DNA of 64,000 nucleotides from assembly GCF_000349945.1 (NCBI RefSeq), contig NC_020516.1:2356001-2420000 (forward strand). Direction: 5' to 3'. The translations under genes and the position numbers were made by a program. The DNA comes from Azoarcus sp. KH32C (GTDB lineage: Bacteria > Pseudomonadota > Gammaproteobacteria > Burkholderiales > Rhodocyclaceae). Under the pieces are notes generated by a model that searched no databases, had not been told where the DNA came from, and saw nothing but the letters and a program-made list of their open reading frames with translations. Numbering within the stretch: position 1 is the stretch's first letter; each line of letters begins with the position of its first letter. This document shows, piece by piece, positions 53,513 through 60,991 of the stretch.

Positions 53513-54070
53513 CTACGCGTACGTATCAATCAGTCCGCCGACCTGCTGCGGTTCGAGCGTTCGCTGCAGGCTGAGTTCGCGCCGGCCCGCCTGTGCCCCG
53601 GGCCCCGTGTCCGTCGATTCCGTGCTCTGTGCGGCCTCGATGCGTGCCTCGATTTCCATGTGGCTCGCCGCAGCCGCGACTTGCCGGTCCTGTGCGGAAG
53701 GGTCTGCGGGAGCGAGTGCCGCCGCCCGTACCTGCTGGGCACGCCGGATCGTCTCTTCCGGCGTGCGACCCGGGGAGGTGTCGATGGAGACCTCGCCGCC
53801 CACCGCATACAACTGTCCGTCTGGTCCACGCTGGTAGGTGTAGCTCGGACCGCCGCGGACGAGACCCGCTCCGGCTGCGAGGTGGCTCATCTCGTGGGCG
53901 CGAACCTCGCGGTCGGATTGCTGCAATTGCGCCAACACGCGCTGATCCTCGGCCCTCAGTTGGCTAGCGGAGGCGGGCGAGGCCGTCGCGGACGCACCCG
54001 TGCGTTGACTCCCGATTGAGGCCTGAGTCAAGGAGGGGGTTGCCGCCGATGTAATGGAGCCGATGTTCAT
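53513..54070 (-). CDS. SprA-like putative metalloprotease (CJM1_0395 family)
   Basis: 185 residues. The core REVRAHEMSHLAAGAGLVRGGPSYTYQRGPDGQLYAVGGEV contains an HExxH zinc motif (HEMSH), followed by PEETIRRAQQVRAAALAPADPSAQD. This pattern is found in the SprA-related putative metalloprotease family, whose function is not established. The N-terminus is low-complexity Ser/Thr/Ala and the C-terminus has an Arg-rich segment. It converges on the GGDEF gene. Confidence 0.75.
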   Translation of the reverse strand: MNIGSITSAATPSLTQASIGSQRTGASATASPASASQLRAEDQRVLAQLQQSDREVRAHEMSHLAAGAGLVRGGPSYTYQRGPDGQLYAVGGEVSIDTSPGRTPEETIRRAQQVRAAALAPADPSAQDRQVAAAASHMEIEARIEAAQSTESTDTGPGAQAGRRELSLQRTLEPQQVGGLIDTYA

Positions 54071-54220
54071 GCGGGTCGCACGCTGCCCGGGATGGCGCCG
54101 GCAGCCCGGCGCGATGGCCTGGTCAAGACCTGATTCAAAGATTAGATCGTCGATTGGCGGTCGGAAAGGAACCTTCTGACGGATTGGATGGGCCGCGCAT
54201 GTTATCGAGGCGGTCGGGAC

Positions 54221-54250
54221 TTGACGATTGAATCGGCCTCCCTCTACAAT
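54221..54250 (+). promoter_or_regulatory. Promoter of the tRNA-Val genes
   Basis: TTGACG (54221-54226), 18 bases, TACAAT (54245-54250), about 20 bases before the first tRNA. Both hexamers match the sigma70 consensus at five of six positions. Confidence 0.7.
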
Positions 54251-54269
54251 CGCGCCTCTTCGCCAAACT

Positions 54270-54344
54270 GGGCGGTTAGCTCAGCGGTAGAGCACTGCCT
54301 TCACACGGCAGGGGTCACTGGTTCGATCCCAGTACCGCCCACCA
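54270..54344 (+). tRNA. tRNA-Val (anticodon CAC), copy 1
   Basis: 75 nt including an encoded CCA end. Acceptor stem GGGCGGT/ACCGCCC, D arm GCTC/GAGC, anticodon stem CTGCC/GGCAG with loop TTCACAC (anticodon CAC at 54302-54304), and T arm with GGTTCGATCCC. It reads GUG valine codons, which are frequent in this GC-rich genome. Confidence 0.97.
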
Positions 54345-54371
54345 GTCATCGGCGAAGACGCACGGAATTCC

Positions 54372-54446
54372 GGGCGGTTAGCTCAGCGGTAGAGCACTGC
54401 CTTCACACGGCAGGGGTCACTGGTTCGATCCCAGTACCGCCCACCA
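54372..54446 (+). tRNA. tRNA-Val (anticodon CAC), copy 2
   Basis: Identical over all 75 nt to copy 1, 27 bases further on, with encoded CCA and anticodon CAC at 54404-54406. Both lie between one promoter and one terminator, so they are processed from one transcript. Confidence 0.97.
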
Positions 54447-54453
54447 GAGTAAG

Positions 54454-54488
54454 AGCCCTGAAGCTTCGGTTTCAGGGCTTTTTGCTTT
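54454..54488 (+). terminator. Rho-independent terminator of the tRNA operon
   Basis: AGCCCTGAA (54454-54462) pairs with TTCAGGGCT (54471-54479), followed by a T-rich run (TTTTTGCTTTT). Confidence 0.85.
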
Positions 54489-54588
54489 TCATCGCGGATC
54501 TGCCGATTGCCTCGCCTCACCGGTGGGGGCCATCGCTCCGATGGCGTAGAATCCGCGTCTTCGAAAACGCTTCTGAGTCGATATCTCG

Positions 54589-55986
54589 ATGGCTTCCACT
54601 GTTCGTACCCGATTCGCACCGAGTCCCACCGGTTTCCTGCACATTGGCGGCGCGCGCACCGCCCTTTTCTCGTGGGCCTTTGCGCGGCGCCACGGCGGTA
54701 CCTTCGTCCTGCGCATCGAGGATACCGATGTTGCGCGTTCGACGCCCGAGGCGGTGCAGGCGATCATCGACGGCATGAACTGGCTTGGGCTGGAAGCCGA
54801 CGAAGGCCCGTTCTACCAGATGCGGCGGATGGAGCGGTACAAGGATGTCGTGCAGGAGATGCTGGCGGCAGGAACCGCCTATTACTGCTATACGTCGCCT
54901 GAGGAATTGGAGCAGCTCCGCGAGGAGCAGCGCGCGCGGGGCGAGAAGCCGCGCTATGACGGCCGTTGGCGCCCCGAGCCGGGCAAGACGCTTCCGACGC
55001 CTCCCGATGGCGTGAAGCCGGTGGTGCGTTTCCGTAATCTGCAGGACGGCGTCGTCGCATGGGACGACCTGGTGAAGGGGAGGGTGGAGTTCGCCAACAG
55101 TGAATTGGATGACTTGATCATCGCGCGCCCGGACGGCACGCCGACCTACAACTTCTGCGTCGTCGTCGACGACATGGACATGCGGATCACCCACGTGATC
55201 CGTGGCGACGACCATGTTAACAATACGCCGCGCCAGATCAATATCCTGAAGGCGCTCGGGGGCGAGGTGCCGGTGTATGCGCACCTGTCGATGATCCTGG
55301 GCGACGACGGCACCAAGCTGTCGAAGCGCCACGGCGCCGTGAGCGTGATGCAGTATGCCGACGACGGCTATCTGCCGGAGGCGGTGATCAACTACCTGGC
55401 TCGCCTCGGCTGGAGCCACGGGGACGACGAGATCTTCTCGCGCGAGCAATTCGTCGAGTGGTTCGACCTGGACCACATCACGCCGTCCGCAGCTCAATTC
55501 AATACCGAAAAGCTGAACTGGCTGAACTCCCACTACATCAAGCAGGCCGATAACGGCCGCCTGGCGGCCGACGTGGCGCACCGCCTCGCACTGCGCGGTG
55601 TCGATCCGGAGGCCGGTCCGGCGCTCGAAGCGGTTGTGGGTCTCTACAAGGAACGCGTGTCGAATCTGAACGAGTTGGCCGATGCGGCCGAACTCTTCTG
55701 CGTCGAGGTCCATCCTGCACCCGAACTGATTGCGCAGCACCTGACCGAAGGCGCACGCGCGGCGCTGGCGAGCCTCGAGACTCGCCTTGCTTCGGCCAAT
55801 TGGGATAAGGCCTCGCTGAACCAGGCGATCAAGGACACGATGGCCGAGCATGCGCTCAAGATGCCCCAGGTGGCGATTCCGCTGCGGGTCGCGGTGCTCG
55901 GAGTCGCCCAGACCCCGGCCATCGACGCGGTGCTGGAAGTGATGGGCCGCGAGCGGGTGCTCCGGCGCGTCGGGCGGTATCTCTGA
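54589..55986 (+). CDS. gltX: Glutamate-tRNA ligase
   Basis: 465 residues, standard length. Class I signatures: FAPSPTGFLHIGGARTALF at the N-terminus (HIGH-type motif as HIGG) and KLSKRHG near residue 245 (KMSKS-type). It charges tRNA-Glu with glutamate in the cytoplasm. The C-terminal anticodon-binding domain is complete. It follows the tRNA-Val terminator by about 100 bases and is likely a single-gene unit. Confidence 0.97.
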   Translation: MASTVRTRFAPSPTGFLHIGGARTALFSWAFARRHGGTFVLRIEDTDVARSTPEAVQAIIDGMNWLGLEADEGPFYQMRRMERYKDVVQEMLAAGTAYYCYTSPEELEQLREEQRARGEKPRYDGRWRPEPGKTLPTPPDGVKPVVRFRNLQDGVVAWDDLVKGRVEFANSELDDLIIARPDGTPTYNFCVVVDDMDMRITHVIRGDDHVNNTPRQINILKALGGEVPVYAHLSMILGDDGTKLSKRHGAVSVMQYADDGYLPEAVINYLARLGWSHGDDEIFSREQFVEWFDLDHITPSAAQFNTEKLNWLNSHYIKQADNGRLAADVAHRLALRGVDPEAGPALEAVVGLYKERVSNLNELADAAELFCVEVHPAPELIAQHLTEGARAALASLETRLASANWDKASLNQAIKDTMAEHALKMPQVAIPLRVAVLGVAQTPAIDAVLEVMGRERVLRRVGRYL

Positions 55987-55994
55987 GCGGATCG

Positions 55995-56489
55995 TCAGCG
56001 GAGATCGGGGTCTCCGCGCGCGTCCTGGTACAGGACGGTCTCGGCCAGAGACCGGAGGAATCTGACTTGACAGTCCGGGCGAGCCGAACAGATGACCGAG
56101 GTCGCCAATTCCTCGGCAGCGAGTTGATTGCTGGGCTCGCCGAAAGCCGGGATCGAAATCTGATGCCCCGCAAGCTGCTCGGGATGATCTCGAAGCTGCT
56201 TCGCGATCCGAGGGAGTTGGTAACTTCGGACACGCCCGATGGCCTGGGCCGGAGGCTGCACGTCCGACGGCTCGTCGGCGGCAGCCGGGATGGAATCCGC
56301 CGCCGCCGCGGCGTCGAGTTCACACAGGATGCGGCTTTGGGCTGTCCAGCATGTCCAAGTCATTGTTCCCGGCAAGGATGCGCTATCTGCCGGACTCTCC
56401 CCGGCCGCATCCACGACTGGAACGGCGGGCGGGAGGTTCATCAGGAGCGATGCCAGGGCGAACTGGGCGATCAGAAAGGGATTCCGCAT
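55995..56489 (-). CDS. Hypothetical secreted protein
   Basis: 164 residues starting MRNPFLIAQFALASLLMNLP, a likely signal peptide. The mature part is Ala/Pro-rich with four cysteines (WTCWTAQSRILCEL, VICSARPDCQVRF) and no recognised domain. ATG at 56489 was chosen for the signal peptide with GGAG upstream; ATG at 56504 is an alternative. It converges on gltX, 8 bases apart. The 308-base gap upstream (56490-56797) holds a 9 base-pair hairpin (CCTGAGATC/GATCTCGGG, 56716-56740) and an AT-rich segment near 56610, but no gene I can support. Confidence 0.55.
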   Translation of the reverse strand: MRNPFLIAQFALASLLMNLPPAVPVVDAAGESPADSASLPGTMTWTCWTAQSRILCELDAAAAADSIPAAADEPSDVQPPAQAIGRVRSYQLPRIAKQLRDHPEQLAGHQISIPAFGEPSNQLAAEELATSVICSARPDCQVRFLRSLAETVLYQDARGDPDLR

Positions 56490-56797
56490 GACATCGGGCT
56501 CCATGTCCTTTTTTCGGGCGAGCAATGCTCCACATGCCCTCGGTGCGCCCGCTACGGCAGATCGAGCGGGCGTGTCGCTACAGGCGGCGATTGCGCTGCA
56601 GCTAGAATGCAATATAGATATTCAGGCTGTCGTTGCAAGGCAGGAGTTGAAATTTCCGCGTCATTTTTTACGGAAGCTGAAACACGAAGCCGTCGGGCGA
56701 GCCGGGGGGAAAAGTCCTGAGATCCTCCGTAGATCTCGGGATGCAATGGCGGTGGGGGAAGCTGATAAAATCCCCTCCTCACGTCATTGGTAACGAA

Positions 56798-57916
56798 ATG
56801 CAAGCCTTTCTTTTCTCGCGGCGCGTCGGGACCCGCGCTGCCAGGGGGCTCGCCGGGCTGATCCTGGCGGGCGTGTGCGGTACGGCCTCGTCCGCCGTCG
56901 GTTTACCGGCCTTCGAGGAAAAGTATCAGCCGGATTTTCATCCGACTCCGCGGGTGACCTGCCCGCAGTCGACGGAGTTGCCCCGGTCCTTGATCGAAGC
57001 GGCGGCGTGCGGCGACGTGTTTCGCGTCCGTGCCCGTCTCGCCGAAGGCGCCGACGTATCGGCGACCGACTCCCGGCCGCTGTTCAAGGGGCGCACGGCC
57101 TTGCATCATGCGGCACAGCGGGGGAATGGCGAGATCGTTGGGCTCCTGCTGGCGGCCGGCGCACGCGCAGATGTTGTCGATTCGCAAGGCAATACGCCGC
57201 TGCACCTGCTGGGTACGCGGCCGCGGTCGGCGGACGAGAGCGCAATCGCGCGCATGCTGATAAACGTCGGCGTCGATGCGCGAGTGCGTAACGCAGCCGG
57301 GCGCACGCCACTGGCCGAACTTCTTCACTTTGCACGCCACGATATCGATCCCTTGCGGTTGAGCCGGATTCCGCTGGCAGTGCTGCTCGACGAGGCGGAG
57401 GCGACCGGTCCGATTCCTATTCGTGGGACTGTCCGTGGGACTGTCGCAGCGGCGGCGGTCGATCCCGTCCGCGTTGTCGTGGTGGAGGATAAGCCGGTGG
57501 TGGCCGTAGCCACCGGGGCGGCGCCGACGCTGCCGGCTCAGGGAGATCCGGGAGCGCCGACGCAGGGTGCTGCACCTAAGGAAGACGCGGTGCGCTCTGC
57601 GCTCGATTCGTGGTTGGCCGCCTGGTCGGCGCGTGACGCGGATGCGTATATCGGTCACTACGCGGCCGGCTTCCGTCCGGCCGACGGGTCGAGCCTGGAT
57701 GCATGGCGGGGGCAGCGTCGTGCCCGGCTGGGAGCGGCACACTCGATCGAGGTTACGATCTCCGATCTGCAGGTGAAGTTCGACGGCGCACATGCGGTTG
57801 CTCAGTTCAAGCAGGATTACCGCAGCGACAGTTTCAAGTCGCTCGATCACAAGATCCTGGTGCTGGTTCCCGAGGGGAGCAACTGGCGTATCGCCGAGGA
57901 GAAGACCTCGCGCTAG
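56798..57916 (+). CDS. Secreted ankyrin-repeat protein with C-terminal NTF2-like domain
   Basis: 372 residues. Signal peptide to about residue 33, then three or four ankyrin repeats at about 75-190 (KGRTALHHAAQRGNGEIVGLLLAAGA, QGNTPLHLLGTRPRSADESAIARMLINVG, AGRTPLAELLHFARHDI), a linker rich in Val/Ala/Pro, and a C-terminal NTF2-like/Cds6-type domain (VRSALDSWLAAWSARDADAYIGHYAAGF, LVPEGSNWRIAEEKTSR). Such C-terminal domains occur on cell-wall-associated proteins. The role is probably protein binding in the periplasm; the partner is unknown. Confidence 0.75.
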   Translation: MQAFLFSRRVGTRAARGLAGLILAGVCGTASSAVGLPAFEEKYQPDFHPTPRVTCPQSTELPRSLIEAAACGDVFRVRARLAEGADVSATDSRPLFKGRTALHHAAQRGNGEIVGLLLAAGARADVVDSQGNTPLHLLGTRPRSADESAIARMLINVGVDARVRNAAGRTPLAELLHFARHDIDPLRLSRIPLAVLLDEAEATGPIPIRGTVRGTVAAAAVDPVRVVVVEDKPVVAVATGAAPTLPAQGDPGAPTQGAAPKEDAVRSALDSWLAAWSARDADAYIGHYAAGFRPADGSSLDAWRGQRRARLGAAHSIEVTISDLQVKFDGAHAVAQFKQDYRSDSFKSLDHKILVLVPEGSNWRIAEEKTSR

Positions 57917-57947
57917 TGTTCGGGCTGCGCGGAGGTCGCGCAGCCGA

Positions 57948-58409
57948 TCACCGGTTTCCGAGGCACTCCGTGAAGTACTGGTCGCGGAGTTCCCTTGCCC
58001 GGACGTCCTTGACGCGTTTGCGTCGCGTCGCGCGGCGAAACGCGCCGCTTTCGTCTTCGAGCTTGTCGGCCTGGCGCACGTAGCGGCTGCAACGTGCCGC
58101 TTGGCGTTGCTCGGCAAGCGTGCGTTCGGCGCGCTCGCTTTCCGCCATCCGCGCCTGCCTATCGCGTTCTGCGTCGGTCTGCCGAACGAAGTCGCGTTCG
58201 CGTTGGCGCGTAAGGTCGGAGAGTTTGCGGTCAGTTTCCGCAGGCTCGGTCACCGGCAGTGCCAGTTTCCTGCCCGACTGTGGGCATTGGGTCGCCTGAT
58301 ATGTCGGAGCGGCCTCGCTTTCGCAGCGGTAGATATCGGCTGCTTGGACGGTGCCGAGGGCCAGCAGGGCGAACGTCAGCGTGACGGAGCGTTGGAACGA
58401 AGGTGACAT
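57948..58409 (-). CDS. DUF4124-like secreted protein
   Basis: 153 residues with a signal peptide (SVTLTFALLALGTVQA) followed by the DUF4124-like start ADIYRCESEAAPTYQATQCP, then a long charged helix (about 60-115). Four cysteines could form two disulfides. The function of the family is unknown. It converges on the ankyrin gene. Confidence 0.75.
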   Translation of the reverse strand: MSPSFQRSVTLTFALLALGTVQAADIYRCESEAAPTYQATQCPQSGRKLALPVTEPAETDRKLSDLTRQRERDFVRQTDAERDRQARMAESERAERTLAEQRQAARCSRYVRQADKLEDESGAFRRATRRKRVKDVRARELRDQYFTECLGNR

Positions 58410-58515
58410 GGAGCGCTGAAAAGCTCAGATTATGCCATGTGGCTATATCGGAGCGCGAAATTTCCGCCTGTGAGGGCGTGACAATGTTTCAGCAGTTGCG
58501 GAAGGGGCTAAAATC

Positions 58516-58549
58516 TTGCCTTCTACTCTAGGTTTGGCACTATAGTGCA
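58516..58549 (+). promoter_or_regulatory. Candidate bzdR promoter with a TGCA element
   Basis: A -10-like TATAGT (58541-58546) lies about 36 bases before the bzdR start, with a weak -35-like TTGCCT at 58516-58521 (19-base spacer). A TGCA element (58546-58549) overlaps the -10 end, consistent with autorepression by BzdR. The -35 assignment is uncertain. Confidence 0.45.
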
Positions 58550-58581
58550 TCGAACAAGCGCCGTTGGGATGAGGGGGCGAG

Positions 58582-59478
58582 ATGTCGCATGACGAGAATA
58601 CTGCCCGGCTGAAACGGCCGGATCTGTCGCTCGAGGAAAACAATTACCTCTTGATGCTGGGCGAGCGGATCCGTGAACTGCGTGCGCGACGCGGGATGAC
58701 GCGCAAGATGCTGGCGCAGCAATCGGGCGTGTCCGAGCGCTACCTGGCCCAACTCGAGACCGGGCACGGGAACATTTCCATCATCCTGCTGCGGCAGATC
58801 GCGGAGGGCCTCGGCTTCCCCTTGGTGGACATCGTTCGCGAAGAGCCGGAGCAGTCGCCGGAGCTGACGCTGCTCGTCCAATACTTGAGCCGTTTTCCCC
58901 CCAAGACACATGAATGGGCGCGGCGCGTTCTGCAGGGAGAACTCGAATCGTCCGCGCGCGATGCACGGCGGCAACGGGTGGCCTTCATCGGTTTGCGCGG
59001 AGCGGGCAAGACGACGCTCGGCACGATGCTCGCGGAGCAGCGGGGCGTGCCCTTTCTGGAACTCGCGAAGGTGATCGAGCAGGAGGCGGGGGCGGAGCTG
59101 TCGGAGATCTTTTCGCTGTACGGGCAGTCGGCGTATCGCCGATACGAGCGCCGGGCGCTGGAGGCGGTGGCCGAGCAGCATGAAGCCTTCGTGCTGGTGG
59201 CGGGCGGAAGCATCGTGTCCGAACCGGCGACCTTCGATCTGCTGTTGTCCTCGTGCTTTACGATCTGGCTGCGTGCGTCGCCCGAGGAGCACATGGCGCG
59301 GGTGATGGCGCAGGGCGACTACCGGCCGATGAAGGGCAATCAGGAGGCGATGGAGGATCTGAAGCGCATCCTCGCAGGCCGGTCGGCGATGTACAGCAAG
59401 GCCGACGCGATTGTCGATACGTCCGGCAAATCTCTCGACGAGAGCTTCGCCGAGGTGCTCGAAGCGGTCACGCGCTGA
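58582..59478 (+). CDS. bzdR: BzdR-type transcriptional repressor (HTH plus shikimate kinase-like domain)
   Basis: 298 residues, the length I recall for BzdR of Azoarcus sp. CIB. The N-terminal XRE-type helix-turn-helix at about 28-90 (RIRELRARRGMTRKMLAQQSG, SERYLAQLETGHGNISI) is joined by a linker to a shikimate kinase-like domain at about 125-298 with P-loop FIGLRGAGKTTLG near 135 and GSIVSEPATFDLLL. BzdR represses the bzd catabolic operon until it binds benzoyl-CoA. ATG at 58582 has GAGGGGG upstream. It is immediately upstream of bzdN with operator repeats between them, as in Azoarcus. BoxR paralogues look similar, but the context favours BzdR. Confidence 0.93.
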   Translation: MSHDENTARLKRPDLSLEENNYLLMLGERIRELRARRGMTRKMLAQQSGVSERYLAQLETGHGNISIILLRQIAEGLGFPLVDIVREEPEQSPELTLLVQYLSRFPPKTHEWARRVLQGELESSARDARRQRVAFIGLRGAGKTTLGTMLAEQRGVPFLELAKVIEQEAGAELSEIFSLYGQSAYRRYERRALEAVAEQHEAFVLVAGGSIVSEPATFDLLLSSCFTIWLRASPEEHMARVMAQGDYRPMKGNQEAMEDLKRILAGRSAMYSKADAIVDTSGKSLDESFAEVLEAVTR

Positions 59479-59546
59479 TCGCCGAGCCGCTCGGCCGGAT
59501 ATTCCACACTTTACGGCGACTGCTCCGGCAGCGGTCGCTACCCCAG

Positions 59547-59574
59547 AACCCCGCTCCTGCGGGGTTTTCTTTTT
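59547..59574 (+). terminator. Rho-independent terminator after bzdR
   Basis: AACCCCGC (59547-59554), loop TCCT, GCGGGGTT (59559-59566), then a run of T with one C. It separates bzdR transcription from the bzdN promoter region. Confidence 0.9.
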
Positions 59575-59604
59575 CCCGTCCTGATGGAGCTTTTCATTGC
59601 GCAG

Positions 59605-59618
59605 TGCAACAAATTGCA
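59605..59618. promoter_or_regulatory. BzdR operator, distal (TGCA-N6-TGCA)
   Basis: TGCA at 59605-59608 and 59615-59618, exactly 6 bases apart. With a start near 59747 this lies at about -142 to -129, where I recall BzdR operator III in Azoarcus sp. CIB. Confidence 0.7.
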
Positions 59619-59666
59619 CTTGCGCGGTACTCGCTCGCCAAAAAACTAGCTCTCATCCTTTGAAAG

Positions 59667-59692
59667 TGCATCAAATTGCAGTTTGATATGCA
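59667..59692. promoter_or_regulatory. BzdR operator, middle (TGCA-N6-TGCA plus extra TGCA)
   Basis: TGCA at 59667-59670 and 59677-59680 with 6-base spacing, and a third at 59689-59692 with 8-base spacing. The pair lies at about -80 to -67, matching the recalled operator II. Confidence 0.7.
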
Positions 59693-59698
59693 GGATAT

Positions 59699-59739
59699 TT
59701 GACATATATCAACATCGACTGCACTCCACTGCGTAGTAT
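59699..59739 (+). promoter_or_regulatory. bzd operon promoter with FNR/AcpR box
   Basis: TTGACATATATCAA (59699-59712) is a perfect FNR-family site (TTGAC-N4-ATCAA). A -10-like TAGTAT lies at 59734-59739. A start near 59747 places the box centre at -41.5, the standard class II activation position. No -35 box is needed with this arrangement. In Azoarcus the activator is AcpR; its gene is not in the window. Confidence 0.85.
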
Positions 59740-59787
59740 GCGAAATCATGCATTAACGGAAAAATAATGCAGTAAATCGCGGATGCA
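59720..59787. promoter_or_regulatory. BzdR operator, promoter-proximal TGCA cluster
   Basis: TGCA at 59720, 59749, 59768 and 59784, plus TGCG at 59730 that is 6 bases after the first. They span the -10 box and start site (about -27 to +40), so bound BzdR would exclude RNA polymerase. This matches the recalled operator I. Confidence 0.65.
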
Positions 59788-59825
59788 AGGATTGCTTCTG
59801 CCGATACATCAGAGGAGATAGTTCG

Positions 59826-60965
59826 ATGAGCGATGGTTTGTTCGACCAGTTCAAGACCTGGTACGAGAAGCGCCACGATTATGCACGGGACTGGAAGGCG
59901 CGGACCGGTGGTCAGGTGGTGGCCACGATGTGTACCTACACGCCGGAGGAGCTGCTGATCGCTGCCGGCATGCTGCCTGTGCGGGTGCTGGGGGCGCATG
60001 AACCGCAAAACGTGACCGAGCCGCACATCTTCGGCATGTTCTGTCCGTTCTGCCGCGACTCTCTGGCGCAGGGCCTGCTGGGCCGCTTCGACTACGCCGA
60101 CGGCGTGACGCTGACTCAGTCGTGCATCCAGTATCGGCAGACCTTCAACTCGTGGCGCATGCATGTGCCGACGGTGAAGTGGGACTACTACGTGCCGATG
60201 CCCAACGACGTGCAGTCGCCTCATGCACGCAAGGCTCACTACGAGGAAGTGCAGTCCTTCCGCGTGTTCTTGCAGACGCTGACGGGCCGCGAGCTGAGCG
60301 ACGCACGGTTGCGCGAGGCGCTGGAGATCGTCGACGAAAACCGCCGCCTGCTGCGCGAGCTGTTCGATCTGCGCAAGCAGAGCAACCCGCAGGTTACCGG
60401 CGTCGAGGCGCTGTATGCGTCCATCACTGCCCAGTTCGTCGACAAGCGCGAGCACAACGAGCAGCTGAAGAAGGTGCTGGCAGCGGTCAAGACCCGCAAC
60501 CTGAACCGCCCGGAAGGCATCCGCTTCATGACGATCGGTTCGGAGAACGATGACGTCGCATTCATGGCGATGGTCGAGTCGGTCGGCGCGACGATCGTGG
60601 TCGACGACCAGTGCTCCGGCACCCGCTACTTCTGGAACGCGTCGAAGCCCGAAGCCGACGTCATCAAGGCGATCGCCGAGCGTTACTGCGACCGTCCGGC
60701 CTGTCCGACCAAGGACTACCCGAACCATACCCGCTTCGACCACGTGCTCGGCCTGGCGAAGGACTACGGCGTCCAGGGCGCGATCTTCCTGCAGCAGAAA
60801 TTCTGCGACCCGCACGAGGGCGATTATCCGGATCTCAAGCGTCATCTCGAAAGCAACGGGATTCCGACGCTGTTCCTGGAATTCGACATCACCAATCCGA
60901 TCGGCCCCTTCCGGATCCGTATCGAGGCATTCCTCGAGACGCTGACCGAAGAAGAGCTGTTCTGA
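59826..60965 (+). CDS. bzdN: Benzoyl-CoA reductase, BzdN subunit (BcrC-like)
   Basis: 379 residues of the HgdB/2-hydroxyacyl-CoA dehydratase-like family. Cys residues in GMFCPFCRDSLAQG and TQSCIQYRQTF near residues 78-100 and in DDQCSGTRYFW near 263 fit iron-sulfur ligation in the electron-accepting half of the enzyme. With BzdO it forms the substrate-binding module that reduces benzoyl-CoA to the cyclic diene in anaerobic aromatic degradation. It is the first gene of the operon; a moderate ribosome site (AGAGGAGA) precedes the ATG at 59826. Confidence 0.93.
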   Translation: MSDGLFDQFKTWYEKRHDYARDWKARTGGQVVATMCTYTPEELLIAAGMLPVRVLGAHEPQNVTEPHIFGMFCPFCRDSLAQGLLGRFDYADGVTLTQSCIQYRQTFNSWRMHVPTVKWDYYVPMPNDVQSPHARKAHYEEVQSFRVFLQTLTGRELSDARLREALEIVDENRRLLRELFDLRKQSNPQVTGVEALYASITAQFVDKREHNEQLKKVLAAVKTRNLNRPEGIRFMTIGSENDDVAFMAMVESVGATIVVDDQCSGTRYFWNASKPEADVIKAIAERYCDRPACPTKDYPNHTRFDHVLGLAKDYGVQGAIFLQQKFCDPHEGDYPDLKRHLESNGIPTLFLEFDITNPIGPFRIRIEAFLETLTEEELF

Positions 60966-60991
60966 ACTGACGGGAAAGAGGGATAAACGCC

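Noticed and set aside
54270..54446. tRNA locus as an integration site of a mobile element
   Set aside because: No integrase, no partial tRNA repeat and no compositional change were seen on either side.
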